NCBI GenBank assembly: GCA_020747015.1
Contig: JAGTJM010000001.1
Location: 1,116,001 to 1,180,000, forward strand
DNA length: 64,000 bases
Reading direction: 5' to 3'
DNA from: Pyrenochaeta sp. MPI-SDFR-AT-0127
Lineage: Eukaryota; Ascomycota; Dothideomycetes; Pleosporales; Cucurbitariaceae
Shown here: positions 1-11,526 of the stretch, piece after piece
Layout of the letters: each line of letters starts with the position of its first letter
Numbering within the stretch: position 1 is the stretch's first letter
Notes under the pieces: generated by a model
Databases searched by the model: none
Seen by the model: the letters and a program-made list of their open reading frames with translations, nothing else
What the model was told of the DNA's origin: nothing
Made by a program: the position numbers and the translations under genes

Positions 1-71
1 CGTCATCGGCTAGGATGAAGTTTTGGCGGGACAGGAGCAGATCCATCAAGCATCAACAGGATGCTCTACTC

Positions 72-1741
72 ATGTTCATAGTTCGGAGACGCCTGTGCTG
101 CCGGCACACTGCACCAATTGCTCGCTCACATTACATCGTGCCCAGCATGGAGAAGCGCGACTATCAGGCCGCGGTTGAGGCGTTGAATACGCTTCAGTCC
201 AACTTCTCCATAGTCGATGCGATACGCAAGTCTGGACGGGGCATGAACAAGCAGGCCATCTCAGAGATGATTGAATGGTGTCGCAAGGTTGGATACGAGG
301 TGTGCGGCTCTCAGTGCTTGTTTAGAGGGACAACAACTGACGGCAGGTGCAGCCATCAGATTTCGACCCGCTGAAGCCCATACATATTGCTGGCACAAAG
401 GGCAAAGGCTCTACCAGCGCATTCATCTCCTCTATTCTCGCCCAGTACACACCCCGCGCCGGATCGCAAGCGAAGCCCACCAAGATTGGCCTCTACACCT
501 CTCCGCATCTACGATTCGTTCGCGAGCGCATACAGATCAACAATGAGCCAATTTCAGAGCAGCTGTTTGCAAAATACTTCTTTGAGGTGTGGGACAGGTT
601 GGAAGCTGCTGCGAAGGCAGAGAATGCACCGGTTGATGTCGCCACAAAGCCAGTTTACTTTAGATACCTGACAATCATGGCACTACATGCATACCTGAAG
701 GAAGGTGTCGACTCGGCCGTCATTGAGTGCGGAATTGGTGGCGAATATGATAGTACAAACATAATTACAAAGCCCACCGTCACAGCGATTACCAGCTTGG
801 GCATCGACCACACAGCGATGCTCGGGTCGACACTTCCTGAGATCGCCTGGCATAAGGCAGGCATTTTCAAAGCGGGCAGCATTTCATTCACGACGCCGCA
901 AAAGGAAGAGGCAATCACCGTTCTGCGAGAACGAGCATCTGAAAAGGGCAACCAACTTCACATCATTGACGTTCACCCTGCCCTAGCTAATGACGATATC
1001 AAACTTGGACTATCTGCTGCGTTTCAGAAAGTTAACGCTTCGCTGGCCATTGCTACCGCGGCTGCACATCTACGAGCGTTGGGCCACACTTCAATCCCGG
1101 ATCCAACCGCCTCTCCACATATCGAATTGCCCCCGGAGTTCATCCGTGGATTAGAACAAGTGCGTTGGCCAGGCAGGTGTGAGATCCGACACGAGAAGAA
1201 TGTAGCTTGGCACATTGATGGAGGCCATACGATGGAGAGTATCGAGGTGACGGGACGGTGGTTTGCGGAGCAAATAGCGTCGGGAACCTCAACCAAACCA
1301 TCTCATTCCCAAGCCCCACGAATCATGATCTTCAACCAGCAGACTCGAGATGCGAGTGCACTTGCGAAAGCGCTATATGCAGCTTTGCAAACCGGCGCAG
1401 GAACTGGCTCAACATCGCCCTTCACTCACGTCATCTTCACTACCAACCAGACCTTTAGCGAAGGTTACAAACCGGATCTTGTTTCAATAAACACTAATCA
1501 ACAGGATGTGGATACACTGGCAGTGCAAAAGGCGCTTGCATCCACGTGGAATGAGATTGATAGCTCGGCAAAGGTTCAAGTGCTCCGAACAATTGAAGAA
1601 GCAATTGGGGCCGCAAGAGCTGTGGCACGCGACCATGCAAAGGATACTGGTGCTGATTCAGAAGTCATGGTGCTGGTTACTGGTAGCTTGCACCTAGTTG
1701 GTGGGGTAATTGAAGTATTGGAGACAGGATCGGCCAACTGA
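72..1741 (+). CDS. MET7: Folylpolyglutamate synthase
   Basis: ATP-dependent ligase adding glutamates to folates, which retains them in cytosol and mitochondria for one-carbon metabolism. Two exons, 72-299 and 347-1741, with a 47-bp phase-0 intron, give 540 aa from the ATG at 72. The Mur-ligase P-loop AGTKGKGSTSAF lies just after the intron, followed by the central ATPase block (SLGIDHTAMLGSTLPEIAWHK) and a C-terminal domain with HIDGGHTMES. The highly conserved N-terminal block ALNTLQSN..SGRGMNKQAI is in exon 1. Three in-frame ATGs exist (15, 72, 147). The 25 residues between 72 and 147 are rich in Arg and lack acidic residues, as in a mitochondrial presequence; starting at 147 gives a 515-aa cytosolic form. 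The gene name follows the yeast orthologue; family assignment is certain, start choice is not. Confidence 0.93.
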
Positions 1742-2616
1742 GGCTATGTCAGATATCCACAAAGCTGTCGTAAGCAACAGTCACATAGTCTGCGTGTTCG
1801 GCCAACTGCAACCATAGATGATGAACAAGTCTTCAGCGTCCAATCGTGAGCCATGGGGTAAATGTACTCGCTGCTACCAGACAAGGGGAAGTAGGACGTG
1901 GTCATCTAGATCTTCTATATACTTGAATCAAGCTCAGCGCGAAACTAAGACGTGGCAGGCCATGGTCTCGACATGTTTGTACTCTGCAAGTTTGTGTGAG
2001 GGCCCACTGGCAACGTAAAGGTGGATGTCTAACGAAGCTTCTGCGGATAGCGCAGAGGTAGGCTCCCACTAGCGTCTACCCCGGAATCTGCCAGGCCCTA
2101 GTAGTTTCTTGGGAGGCATGGTCTACGGAAAACATCGGATCCGAACAGGTGCGTGGTTTCTGCAGCCGTACGGAGAAGGAGGGCATGCCGCACGCGGATG
2201 TGGTGTTTGGTATGGTCCTCCACAGTGCTGTTATCTATGCCTAAGAATGTATCATTACCGTGTGGGGTCGTACATAGAACCAGTAGCCAGGCAGTGCCAT
2301 TCGAAGCTGGGCCTGCTCTTTGTCACTTTGCAGAGATCGACAGGCAATTCCGACCGTTTTCGCGTGGCGCTCAGGTTCCGGACTGCGCTTGGCTCTCGGC
2401 AAAGCGTTCTCTTTGGGCTATCACTGCACCGGATGAGCCGCTAGCCGACCACCACTAGGCCTTTCAGATGTCATATATTCCGACTATCCCCTTCACGCTG
2501 CTCCGCGTCATCGCTCCAACACACTCACCAGAACACGACTGCACCTGCTCAATCCTTCCTTGACACCAGAGCTGAGACCTGAAGGAAGCTGTGTTCAGCT
2601 ACTACCTTGGTTCACG
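1742..2616. other. Intergenic, no gene recognised
   Basis: Spacer between the folylpolyglutamate synthase stop and the ZIP transporter start. Short open frames exist on both strands (for example around 2110-2450) but none has a recognisable motif, splice-supported extension or coding-like composition. It must contain the 3' end of the first gene and the promoter of the transporter. Confidence 0.6.
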
Positions 2617-4624
2617 ATGAATTGCCCATCCAGGACCGATGATGACGTGCTCTTCCATCCAGGGTGGAATCAGAGCCCGCCGCGCTTTGCTGCAGATCTT
2701 ACCACTTGCCAGGACTTGAATGGCATGGCGAATGCGAGGGAGCTAGGAGAGGCGGATCGCTTGTGCAGCGGGTCTCGAAGCCTCAGGCACTGGAACTTTG
2801 AAGACAGCAAACCAGAAAAAGAAAAGCAACCATGGGAGATTGGGAAGGGTGTCAAAGGCCTTCAACAAGGTAAATGCGACATGTTTACTGGTGACAGGCG
2901 ATGCTAATTGCCCGAGCAGGACCTTGCACCCGAACAATCACGCGTGAGAGCGAGTACCGAGCTGGCCTCACCGCCACACCTGGCTTCATGAGCTGGGCAA
3001 AGTGGCTGTTATCCGTACTCTGCACTTCTTTCTTCATTTCTTTCGCTAGTGGGAATAGTTTGCCAATGTCTCAGTTTTGGAGAGGTATGAAACGCTTGTC
3101 AAGTTCTTTGTTCTGACTTCCTCCTCTTGTTATATGCAAGTAGCTAACGCTAGCGCAATCCAGGCAGCCCAGGCAATCCTACTCATCGCCTCTCCAAGAG
3201 ATCTACATGCGCGACCGGTAAAGCTCAGCCAGACTATGATCTTCCCTTCCATGTTGGTGGCCTGTTCATCATTTTATTCGTATCCGGCACCGCCTGCGCT
3301 TTCCCGATCCTCGTTCTCAAATTCCCGCGACTTCGCATCCCACCTTCCTTCCTCTTTGGTGCAAAGCATTTTGGAACCGGTGTTCTGATTGCCACTGCCT
3401 TTGTCCATTTACTTCCTACAGCATTTCTATCCCTTAGCAACCCATGTCTGTCAAACTTTTGGACCACAGATTATCCGGCCATGCCAGGAGCAATCATGTT
3501 AGCTAGCATCTTCTTTGTCACTATGATTGAGATGGTCTTCTCCCCAGCCCAACATGTTTGTGGTGGCAATGAAGGAGTAGCCGCTGTGTCGCGTAGGACA
3601 GGAGAACAGGAGAAGCAGCCAGCGCAGAGACTTCCCCTACAAGCTATGCGCAGGACATATTCCGAGAGTAGCATGCAGGTCCGCGAGATCGGATTGTTGC
3701 GTGGCCGAGTGTCGAGCATTAGTCGCACCTTATCTCGATACCGCGAAGACTCCCAGAGACTCGACGCGATCGAATCTGCATCAGAACCGGAGCCTTCAAT
3801 TAGAACTACAACGCAGAAGACTGATGGATGTGCTATCGAGGATGATCCCGAGCTTAATCAGCACGAACACGTGCTAACCCCAGAGCAAGTGCACAAGAAG
3901 GCTGTCATGCAATGTTTTCTCCTGGAAATGGGAATCCTATTCCACAGCATCTTCATCGGCATGTCACTGGCTGTTGCCGTTGGGAATGATTTCACCGTCT
4001 TGCTAATTGCTATAATCTTTCACCGTGAGTTACTCCACATAACCTACTTTGGATTCACGTTCTGACTCATTCGCAAAGAAACCTTTGAAGGTTTGGCGCT
4101 TGGTGTCCGCATTGCCGATATCGAATGGAAGCCGCGTGCCTGGCAACCCTGGTTGATGGCACTGGCCTATGGCTGCACGTAAGTCGTAAATTCTTTTATT
4201 TTCTCTTGCGTGGCCAGCGTTTCTAAAAAGGTTATTTTCCAATGGTCATGTGATCGCATGATATGCCTAGCAATCTTTTGGATTTTTTGAAGGTCGAATC
4301 ATGTTTTCAGCCATGGGCTAGATTTTGGATTACCCTTCCTTTGAGCTCTAGCTAACCGCTCGTAGCACACCCCTCGGCCAAGCAATCGGCATCGCAACCC
4401 ATACGCTCTATAGCCCAGACTCCGAGATTGGTCTTCTCGTTGTTGGCATTATGAATGCTGTATCTGCCGGTTTCCTTGTTTTCGCATCTCTTGTTGAGCT
4501 CATGTCGGAAGATTTCTTGAGTGATGAGAGTTGGCAGATTCTGAGAGGAAAGAAGAGGGTCATTGCATGTCTGTTGGTATTCTTTGGTGCGTTTTTGATG
4601 AGTCTGGTCGGTGCCTGGGCTTAA
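2617..4624 (+). CDS. ZIP family zinc/iron transporter
   Basis: Plasma-membrane or vacuolar importer of divalent metal (probably zinc) into the cytosol. Five exons (2617-2869, 2920-3084, 3164-4024, 4079-4178, 4366-4624) sum to 545 aa. The long N-terminus carries a hydrophobic stretch (SWAKWLLSVLCTSFFISFAS), then the first conserved membrane segment (HVGGLFIILFVSGTACAF), FGTGVLIATAFVHLLPTAF, a variable charged cytosolic loop with HEH, and the ZIP signature pair: HSIFIGMSLAV in TM4 and, across the third intron, HQTFEGLALG in TM5. The C-terminal helices (GIMNAVSAGFLVFASLVELM, VIACLLVFFGAFLMSLVGAWA) match the family. The 187-bp last intron is longer than its neighbours. Specific metal cannot be told from sequence alone. 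Confidence 0.92.
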
Positions 4625-4626
4625 GC

Positions 4627-4730
4627 ACTGGTACTGGTACTGGTACTGGTACAGCACGTAGTGGGAGGGATGTGGAGTTGGGCATGGAGTGGGAGGTCGA
4701 GTTGGAGATCGAGTTGGAGATTGAGTTGGA
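4627..4730. repeat. Two short tandem repeats right after the ZIP stop
   Basis: Four copies of the hexamer ACTGGT occupy 4627-4650, starting two bases after the transporter stop codon. A 12-bp unit GAGTTGGAGATC/T repeats about 2.7 times at 4699-4730. Both lie in the presumed 3' UTR. They keep accidental frames open on both strands but show no sign of coding. Confidence 0.85.
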
Positions 4731-5376
4731 AACCAGGGGGTGGAATTTGTCACGACAAGTGTATGCCAGATGATCGCAATTGGGGAATCTTCCCTATAAA
4801 GCAATCCCCTAGTGTAGCAATGGAAATCGTTGAAGCAAAGTATACACCAGGTGATCGCCAGACATTGAATGTACCTTATAAGGGAATCCCCAGTTATAGC
4901 ATAACATTCTTTCCTGCAAACTGGGGCCCGATCATCGTCGGTCTGTGCGTCACCCAATACCCATGTAACGCCTAATCTAGGGGGCATGGCGAAAGTTCTA
5001 CATTGGACTTGAAAACGCGAAAAACTAAATCTGCAACTCCAGAATAAAGCCACATAGTCTTCCCGAAGTATTACAGAATTGAGGTTACGGAAGCAGGTGC
5101 GCTTCTTTTACAATAATCACAAGCATATACTGTCTCTAATACTTATCTATAAGGGATTAAATGTGCCTTCATTTCTGGTTTGTTTACTAGTTATAGTCAC
5201 TGTAGCACAGGCTTGAATTCCTCTCTTCTTCCGCGGCCCCTGCCTTCATGTCGCAGGCCATATACACTTGAGATGATCTAAGTTCATAGCCCGGAGAACC
5301 GGAAATCCCATCTTCTTCCTATTAAGTACTTTATTGCCTCACATTCACTTTTTGGTCTTCATATTAGTAACTCGTC
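4731..5376. other. Intergenic, no gene recognised
   Basis: AT-rich spacer upstream of the CBM18 gene. No motif-bearing reading frame was seen; the long minus-strand open frame over 4352-5053 is created by the repeats and by the antisense of the transporter exon. Confidence 0.6.
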
Positions 5377-6995
5377 ATGTTGATCCTAGCACTTTTGGTC
5401 GTTTCATCGCTCTCAGTCTTTGTAGAAGCACAGGGCGTCAGCAATACAGGACGATGTGGAGCCAGTTACAGGTTAACATGTACTAGATCTAATTTTGGAC
5501 AATGCTGCTCTGCTGCAGGTTGGTGGTACGTTCTAATCCTGCGCTTTCTCAACTTGATCTCAAGTATTGACTTTGCAATCAGTGGCACGACAACTGAATA
5601 TTGTGGCGCGGGCTGCCAGACCTCGTATGGAAGGTGCTCGCCAATACAACCTGTCACGCCAGCCACGAAGCCTGTCTCATTAAATGGTCGATGTGGTAAA
5701 CAGTTCAACAATTCAACGTGCCGGGGCAGCAAGTTTGGACAATGCTGCTCCGTCTCTGGGTAATGTCCTAGTCAATCCTTGCTAACCTTCAACATGACTA
5801 ACGAGTACATGATAGATATTGTGGTAATACAATGGAATTCTGCGCCTCCAACCGCTGCCAAAATGACTTTGGTCTTTGTAGCGAGTTACCGGCAATAAGT
5901 CGCTCTACTGTGGCCACCTTTGCAGGCGCGGGTATATCCACGATAACCAAGACTATGATCGCAAAAGAAACCCAGACATTCACACAAACGGTCACTCTCC
6001 CTAGGGCGACTGTAGTATCCACGTTGACAAAGGAGGGAGACCAGTTTACCCTTACAGCGTGGACTACCATGACACTTCCTGGAGAGAATCGACTCGTGAC
6101 TGTCACGAAGACTTCTGTGCTGCCTGGGATTACGCTATTATCCACTATGACTAGGTCGCTTTTAGGTATGTTCTCTGAATATGTCAATCGCTAAGGCATA
6201 TTGAACGCTCATCAAGAGACGTTCACTGGTTTGCTCTTACATGGTTGACACATTATGTTAGCAACAGTAACGACTACATCTGTTCTCGAAGCAGTCACGG
6301 AGACAGTCACGGAGCTACCCACAGAAGTAGCAGCTTTACTTGGTGGCCTGGGCGCAACGGTGGATGTGAATGCTTTGGGCGGCCTTGCCGATCTGAACCT
6401 AGGCTTAGGCATACCGGCAGCTTCACCTGCGGTGAAGTGTCCCACTGGCAGTCCAGTTGTGAATGGAGGGTAAGCTTTCAGCCTATGTCCTGTAAACTTT
6501 CCAGAAAGCCGCACTAATTGCAATTCTACATAAAGATTCGAAGCAGCAGCGATAGCTCCATGGACTTTGCTCTCCGCCGGCTCTGGCACATTTGGCCGCG
6601 CCGCCGGCGGCGCCTCTGGCTCAAGCAACTCTTACCGTTTTGCGATTGACGCTACGAACCCCAACCTGCCACAACGTCTTATTCAGCCCGTTCTCCTGTG
6701 TCCGGGCTCCACCTACACGCTCGCAGCCCAAACGCGTCGCACACTAGGCGTGGGTACTATTGTGGTGACTGGAGGCATACAGTTTGGGTCTGGAACGTTC
6801 GTGCAACTTGTAGGGAGTACTGTGACCTCAATTGGTTTCACCCCTGCGGCTTTCCTAACGACTCTGACTGTACCGTCTGGGAAAGCTCTTGTTGCGGGTA
6901 TTCTGGTATTCGAGGTAACATTTTATGGAGCTACTGGTGCAAAGGAAGTCTTCATCGATGAAGTTACGCTGACTAGGAGTGCGCAATCTAATTGA
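5377..6995 (+). CDS. Secreted chitin-binding protein with two CBM18 modules
   Basis: Predicted extracellular lectin-like protein of 447 aa from five exons (5377-5525, 5583-5759, 5816-6165, 6262-6469, 6536-6995). A signal peptide (MLILALLVVSSLSVFVEA) is followed by two hevein-type CBM18 modules with the Cys pattern GRCGxxx..C....FGQCCS..G.CG....C...C......C, then a Thr/Ser/Val-rich linker of the type heavily O-glycosylated in fungi, and a C-terminal beta-rich domain opening with CPTGSPVVNGGFE..PW and resembling galactose-binding-like carbohydrate modules. No catalytic domain is visible. Such proteins bind chitin in the fungus's own wall or shield released oligomers; which applies here is unknown. 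Introns 1 and 2 cut the two CBM18 modules at nearly the same place. Confidence 0.85.
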
Positions 6996-7759
6996 CATGA
7001 TGAATGGATATGTGGATTGGAGCAGATTGTTTATGATCTCAAATGGAAACTATGATGTTAAATAAAATCATATTATCCTTCAGCAACAATACTTCTCACA
7101 TGATCGAGAATGGTTTACATACTGCAACTGCAGCAGCCTTTCCTCTCTGTGGAAGGAAACGATCTGCTTTCTTTGTAACGCGTGAGACGATTGCATGGCG
7201 CCAGAGAATGATTTTGCGGAAACAAGCCTTCTCTTTACCTCTCGACTATTCAAACGTTGCCTACTAGTTACTAATAAAAATGCACGTAGAGTAACGTGTA
7301 CTTAGCTTGTTCTAAAGCCGATGGTTGTGTTGAATCCGTGTTGAAAGGGGAGAGATGAGGTGTCAATGAATTCCGGCAGAAGACAATGGAATGTAAAAGT
7401 GGTGCCAGATGATGACATGGTCGCCGTGCCATCTTGTCAAACCTAGACATTTCATAAGAATCATTTAATGGTGAAGGACAATGGCGTATAATGAAAATCA
7501 GTAGATGGATAGAGATGATGTCTCATTGTCTCTAGTTGCGCAATTTTATTGTGGCGACCTGTCTTTAGTGATAGTCATCCTTTGCGTTTCTGCGAACCCC
7601 CATACCCCTCTATGAAGGAGAGATAATTCAGTATTTCGGATGCTCTTGTCTAGTTTTGACACGTTTATCATGTAGGTCATGTATGCTATTCGTTCTTTCC
7701 TCTCTTGGTTCAAGGTGAGATCCTCACTCGACTTTGCCACCCACTCCGCCCAGACACGT
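6996..7759. other. Intergenic, no gene recognised
   Basis: Space between two convergent genes, holding both 3' UTRs. AT-rich, no convincing reading frame. Confidence 0.6.
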
Positions 7760-8273
7760 TCAGAGCTCGTCTTTCACGCCGTCGATAGAAACCAACTCAG
7801 ACTCAAAGACTGTTGTATGTGAGCTGCTGCTATCTATGTCATGCTTGCACCACGCTACTTACTCAAAACGCTGTTGGCTGGGATTGGCCCAGCACCTCGC
7901 GAGCCATAGGCCCACTCTGGCTGAATTGTCAACTTCCTCTTCTCGCCGGGGCACATATCGAGCAATCCTTGATCCCATCCTTTGATGACCTGGCCCTGGC
8001 CCACGGTGAAGGACAATGGCTGGCCGCGGTTGTATGAAGCGTCGAATTCGCTGCCATCGGTGAGGGTACCGCGGTAGTGGACGTTAATCTTGTCGCCGGC
8101 CTGTGTCTTTCGGACGCATTCAGCGGGGGTGATGACTTCAGTCTTGAGGTGCTGTAGTGTCTGTTAGTGTTGTGTATTTGAATAGTTTGTCACTTCGTGC
8201 TTGCCTCATTGTTTATGATCTCGGCCACGGCAAGTCCAGCCGTGGCAAGGGCGACGAGGGCAGTAAGTCTCAT
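7760..8273 (-). CDS. ER FKBP-type peptidyl-prolyl isomerase (FKBP2 family)
   Basis: Catalyses cis-trans isomerisation of X-Pro bonds and assists folding in the ER lumen. Three exons on the minus strand (8273-8205, 8151-7863, 7809-7760) give 135 aa. A signal peptide (MRLTALVALATAGLAVA) precedes a single FKBP domain: VHYRGTLTDGSEFDASYNRG, QVIKGWDQGLLDMCPGEKRK and the strand IFESELVSI. The protein ends in KDEL, an ER retrieval signal, which supports a luminal location. Intron 1 (8152-8204) can only be removed with a GC donor (GAG/GCAAGC) and an ordinary CAG acceptor; the upstream 23 codons include the signal peptide and the join is in phase 0. Intron 2 (7810-7862) is GT-AG. The gene was missed by simple ORF reading because its exons are short. 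Confidence 0.9.
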
Positions 8274-9308
8274 GTTGACTTGTCTGGGTCTGGAGAAAGT
8301 CTATTTGAAAATTGGACGAATAAACAAGGCAATTGTGCGTCGCAATGGCTGATAACAATGATGGGGGAGCAATGGTTGTTTCATGGTGGGGAACATGGCC
8401 AAGCCGAAAGGTGGCCCCAAACTGGCCTGCAAGGGGTTTCATTGGTTGTGCTAGTGTCTGTTCCCTCCACATACTCGCCGGCCCTTGGGAACTTAGATAC
8501 CCATGTCGCCTACCCCGAGTACTTCAGTCCTTTGCTTCATCCATCAACGCGACCTTCAGCCCTTTCATATATAATTCTGTCGTTTCATAACACTTTACAC
8601 AACAAGTAGCTCTTATATCACTGTGGCGACTATTTTATTGACTTGGTAATATACAGCGAGCTTTGAAATGGTAATTTTGTGCCTCGTCCAATATATTGCG
8701 AACACGAGCATCTCATAGGCCTCCCGCTAAACAACGCTCGCCACAACCTCAACTGAATTTGGATAACCTGAAATCCACCTTGAAACAATTAAACAATCTC
8801 GGTTAGTCACTTTAGAGCAACGAGCATCATTGATCACGTTAAGAACAGCGAGTCAACTTCAGTCGCCTGTGCGTGGTGCTGATTTACAGAACACTTGATT
8901 CTACTGCGTCCACGCATTTTGCGTACAAAGTAGTATCTACAAGCAGTCTAAAATTAATAGGCATACTTGGCTTGGTTCTAGGGCTACTGCAACCGGTTCA
9001 TGGAGTGTGGGTAGAATTGTATAGAATTCAACGTCAGCGGCTTCACTCCTGCACCAGTCCACCGACCTCATAGTCTTCATGACTGATTCTCGCCTTGCAG
9101 ATTATGATCCTTGAAAGTGAATAGTGCAGAGCAGCTTATGTATTAACTATTTACTGCCATGTGTCATACTAAGATTTCGTGCCGACATAATGCAGACGCG
9201 CTCTGTCAGAAGGTACACCCGCCAATCATTGGCGTAGTATGTGGCTCCTGGTATACACACACCTTAACCAACCTAATACTAGAATTACCATATGACCTTG
9301 TATACCTT
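8274..9308. other. Intergenic, no gene recognised
   Basis: Promoter side of the FKBP2 gene and 3' side of the MFS gene. Open frames such as 8157-8609 on the plus strand are antisense to FKBP2 and its leader. Nothing else supported. Confidence 0.6.
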
Positions 9309-10979
9309 CTAGTACATATAGAAATTGACAGCCTCGTTGTCCAAGGCTTTGATCTTGCGGTTGTCCCTTTGTAGAACCAGCCTGATCGCCCAAGCGCAGA
9401 GTATGACACCAGCAGAAAAGCCAACGCTGGCGTACATAGCCATGGTGAATCTTGGCTTATCGCTATCAGGCCATAGATATGGGGTGTACACGAAGGAAAG
9501 ATTTCCCAGAGTGTTGACAATAGCAACAACTGTGGCCTTCTTTTCATCGGTTTGTCCAAGTGTACCAGCTGCCCATGCCAAACTAATATTGTTCACGCCA
9601 TACGTTGCTCCGACGAAGAGAACCATGGCGAAGTAACGTGCGCCAACATTGAGTGTCGCAGTACCGACGATGAAACCAATAATGGCAACCGCCTTAGAAG
9701 CAGTGATATGCCATGTTCGTTCGTTGTAGCGACCAGATGTCCAAGAAACAAAGACGGAGACGGCGCCAGAGATAAGATACGGCGGGCAGGTCAAAACAAG
9801 TGTAATGGTCGTATTGAATCCCAAGGTCTTGACAACGGTTGGCAAGAAATTCTTGAAGCCGTTGGCGGAAAGATGAAGGTTCTGCATGAGCGCAAAGAGC
9901 CAGGTTCGGGGATCAGAGCATGCTTCACGAAGTCCCTTCCAGGTGCTGACTTTGTCTTTCTTCTGGGTAGTGTCCTGAGCGATTCTGTTGTGTGCCAGTT
10001 CGCGCTCGGCTGGTGTGAGCCATCTGGTCTGGAGAGGCGAGTTGGGAAGCATGAAAAATGCCAAAACAGCCGCGCCCACTGCAGGAATAAGTTAGTCAGG
10101 TCCAAACGTGTCCGCATAGTCGATACATACCGGTAATAAGGCCTTGGATCAGGAAGAGCCATCGCCATCCTTCGAGGCCATGCTTGCCATCGAGTGTTGC
10201 GAATACTGCAGCGGCAATGAGACCAGAGAAGGAACTTGCAAGTAGATTGCCGGTATAGAAAATGGACATTCTTGTCGCAGTCTCCTTGCGTTTGTAAAAT
10301 GTGCTGATCATGTACACTCCTCCAGGATAGAACGGTGCTTCGGTTATGCCCAAGACGAATCTATCGCAAATTAGATTGTTGTCAAAATCAAGCACAGCGG
10401 TAGTAATACCTGCATGCCAACATGCCATGATAGTTCTTGACAATGGCCATGAGAGTGGAGACAATGGCCCACGCCATCATCCAGCCAGCCATGTAATAAG
10501 CAGGTTTGATGCGAGTGAGCAACAAATTGGAGGGAACTTGGCCGAGGAGATATCTATAAGCCAGTATTAGCTGATATTGCAAACGGAAGATCGCTTGTGA
10601 TGGAGAGTACTCACCCAACGAAGAATATGCTCACGCATGTGTTGTACTGTGTTCCTTTCAAACCAAGATCCTTGTCCAAGTTATTCAGCTTGCCGTTAAC
10701 GATGGCATTCCTGTCAAGGAAATTCAGGAAGTACATGAGCCATAGAATTGGCTGAAATTCGTTAGCTGTGAGATCCTTGAGACTGTGTGCTACACTTACC
10801 ATCATGTAGAGGTCGATTTTCTTGACCAACGCAATTTCAGCAGGGTCAGTCTTTGCTGCAGCTCCAAACTTGTCGAGCTCAGCTCCATACTCTGGCTTGA
10901 GTGGCTCATCTGCCACGCTGACCCTGTCGACCCGCTCGACAGAGGTTTTCGTCTTGATTTGCTCGGGCTGAGAAGTCAT
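9309..10979 (-). CDS. MFS permease, anion:cation symporter (Dal5/TNA1-like) family
   Basis: Twelve-helix plasma-membrane transporter of the ACS group, whose members carry allantoate, nicotinate, vitamins or small organic anions. Five exons (10979-10800, 10751-10615, 10553-10410, 10360-10131, 10078-9309) give 486 aa. Visible family marks are LMYFLNFLDRNAIVNGK in helix 1, the helix-4/5 segment FVLGITEAPFYPGGVYMIS, FYKRKETATRMSIFYTGNLL, the WRWLFLIQGLITG segment and the second-half motif NNISLAWAAGTLGQTDEKKA. The first intron (10752-10799) is 48 bp, a multiple of three and free of stops, so its retention would add 16 residues at the start of helix 1. It is transcribed divergently from the NRPS-like reductase next door and may move a precursor or product of it. 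Confidence 0.9.
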
Positions 10980-11526
10980 GATGATTTGCGAGCTCGACAG
11001 GGCGAAAAGGGGGTGATGCCTGCTGACAGCCTTGAAATATAGATGGGCTTTATAGATGCTCTATAGCACCTGCTGTCATCTTTGACTTGTGGAATGTTGC
11101 GCTTGCCTGATAGCGGGGAAGCACCCCGTGGGGAGTGAATATGCGGAGTATGCAGGGAACGGTCGACCGGGGGAAGGGGCACAAGCATCCTTCGGAGGTG
11201 CATGGCGACACCGGTTGGTGGCATGGCACAGAGCCCAGATGGGACAAGAAAAACAAGAGATCTAGCCTCACCCTATCGGGAAAGCTTTCGCCAACCCTTC
11301 CCTGGCTGATATCTGAGCGACGTGACAATTGGTGGTAAAATCCGTGTACAAATCCGGAAATCCGAGAGTCCGCGATTTCCTTCCCGTTCGCGGAAACGAA
11401 ATCCGGCCAACCTCCCTTAGTACCATCCGCACTAGCCACGCCTCCCATAAAGCACGCCTCAATAATGGTCCTTCCAAGTGTACTGTCTGCACAATCATCT
11501 TTTACGACTTACTAAACCTCGCAGTC
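10980..11526. promoter_or_regulatory. Bidirectional promoter between MFS permease and NRPS-like reductase
   Basis: 547 bp separate the two start codons, which face away from each other. The region is CG-rich near the middle and contains a perfect 10-bp palindrome CGGTCGACCG at 11160-11169, of the form CGG-N4-CCG, the kind of inverted half-site bound by Zn2Cys6 transcription factors. No Zn2Cys6 gene lies in the window, so a local regulator is not seen. Confidence 0.5.

Noticed and set aside
4352..5053. 233-codon minus-strand open frame with Tyr-Gln and Pro-Thr repeats
   Set aside because: It is antisense to the last ZIP exon and to the simple repeats behind it; the repeats keep the frame open artificially.
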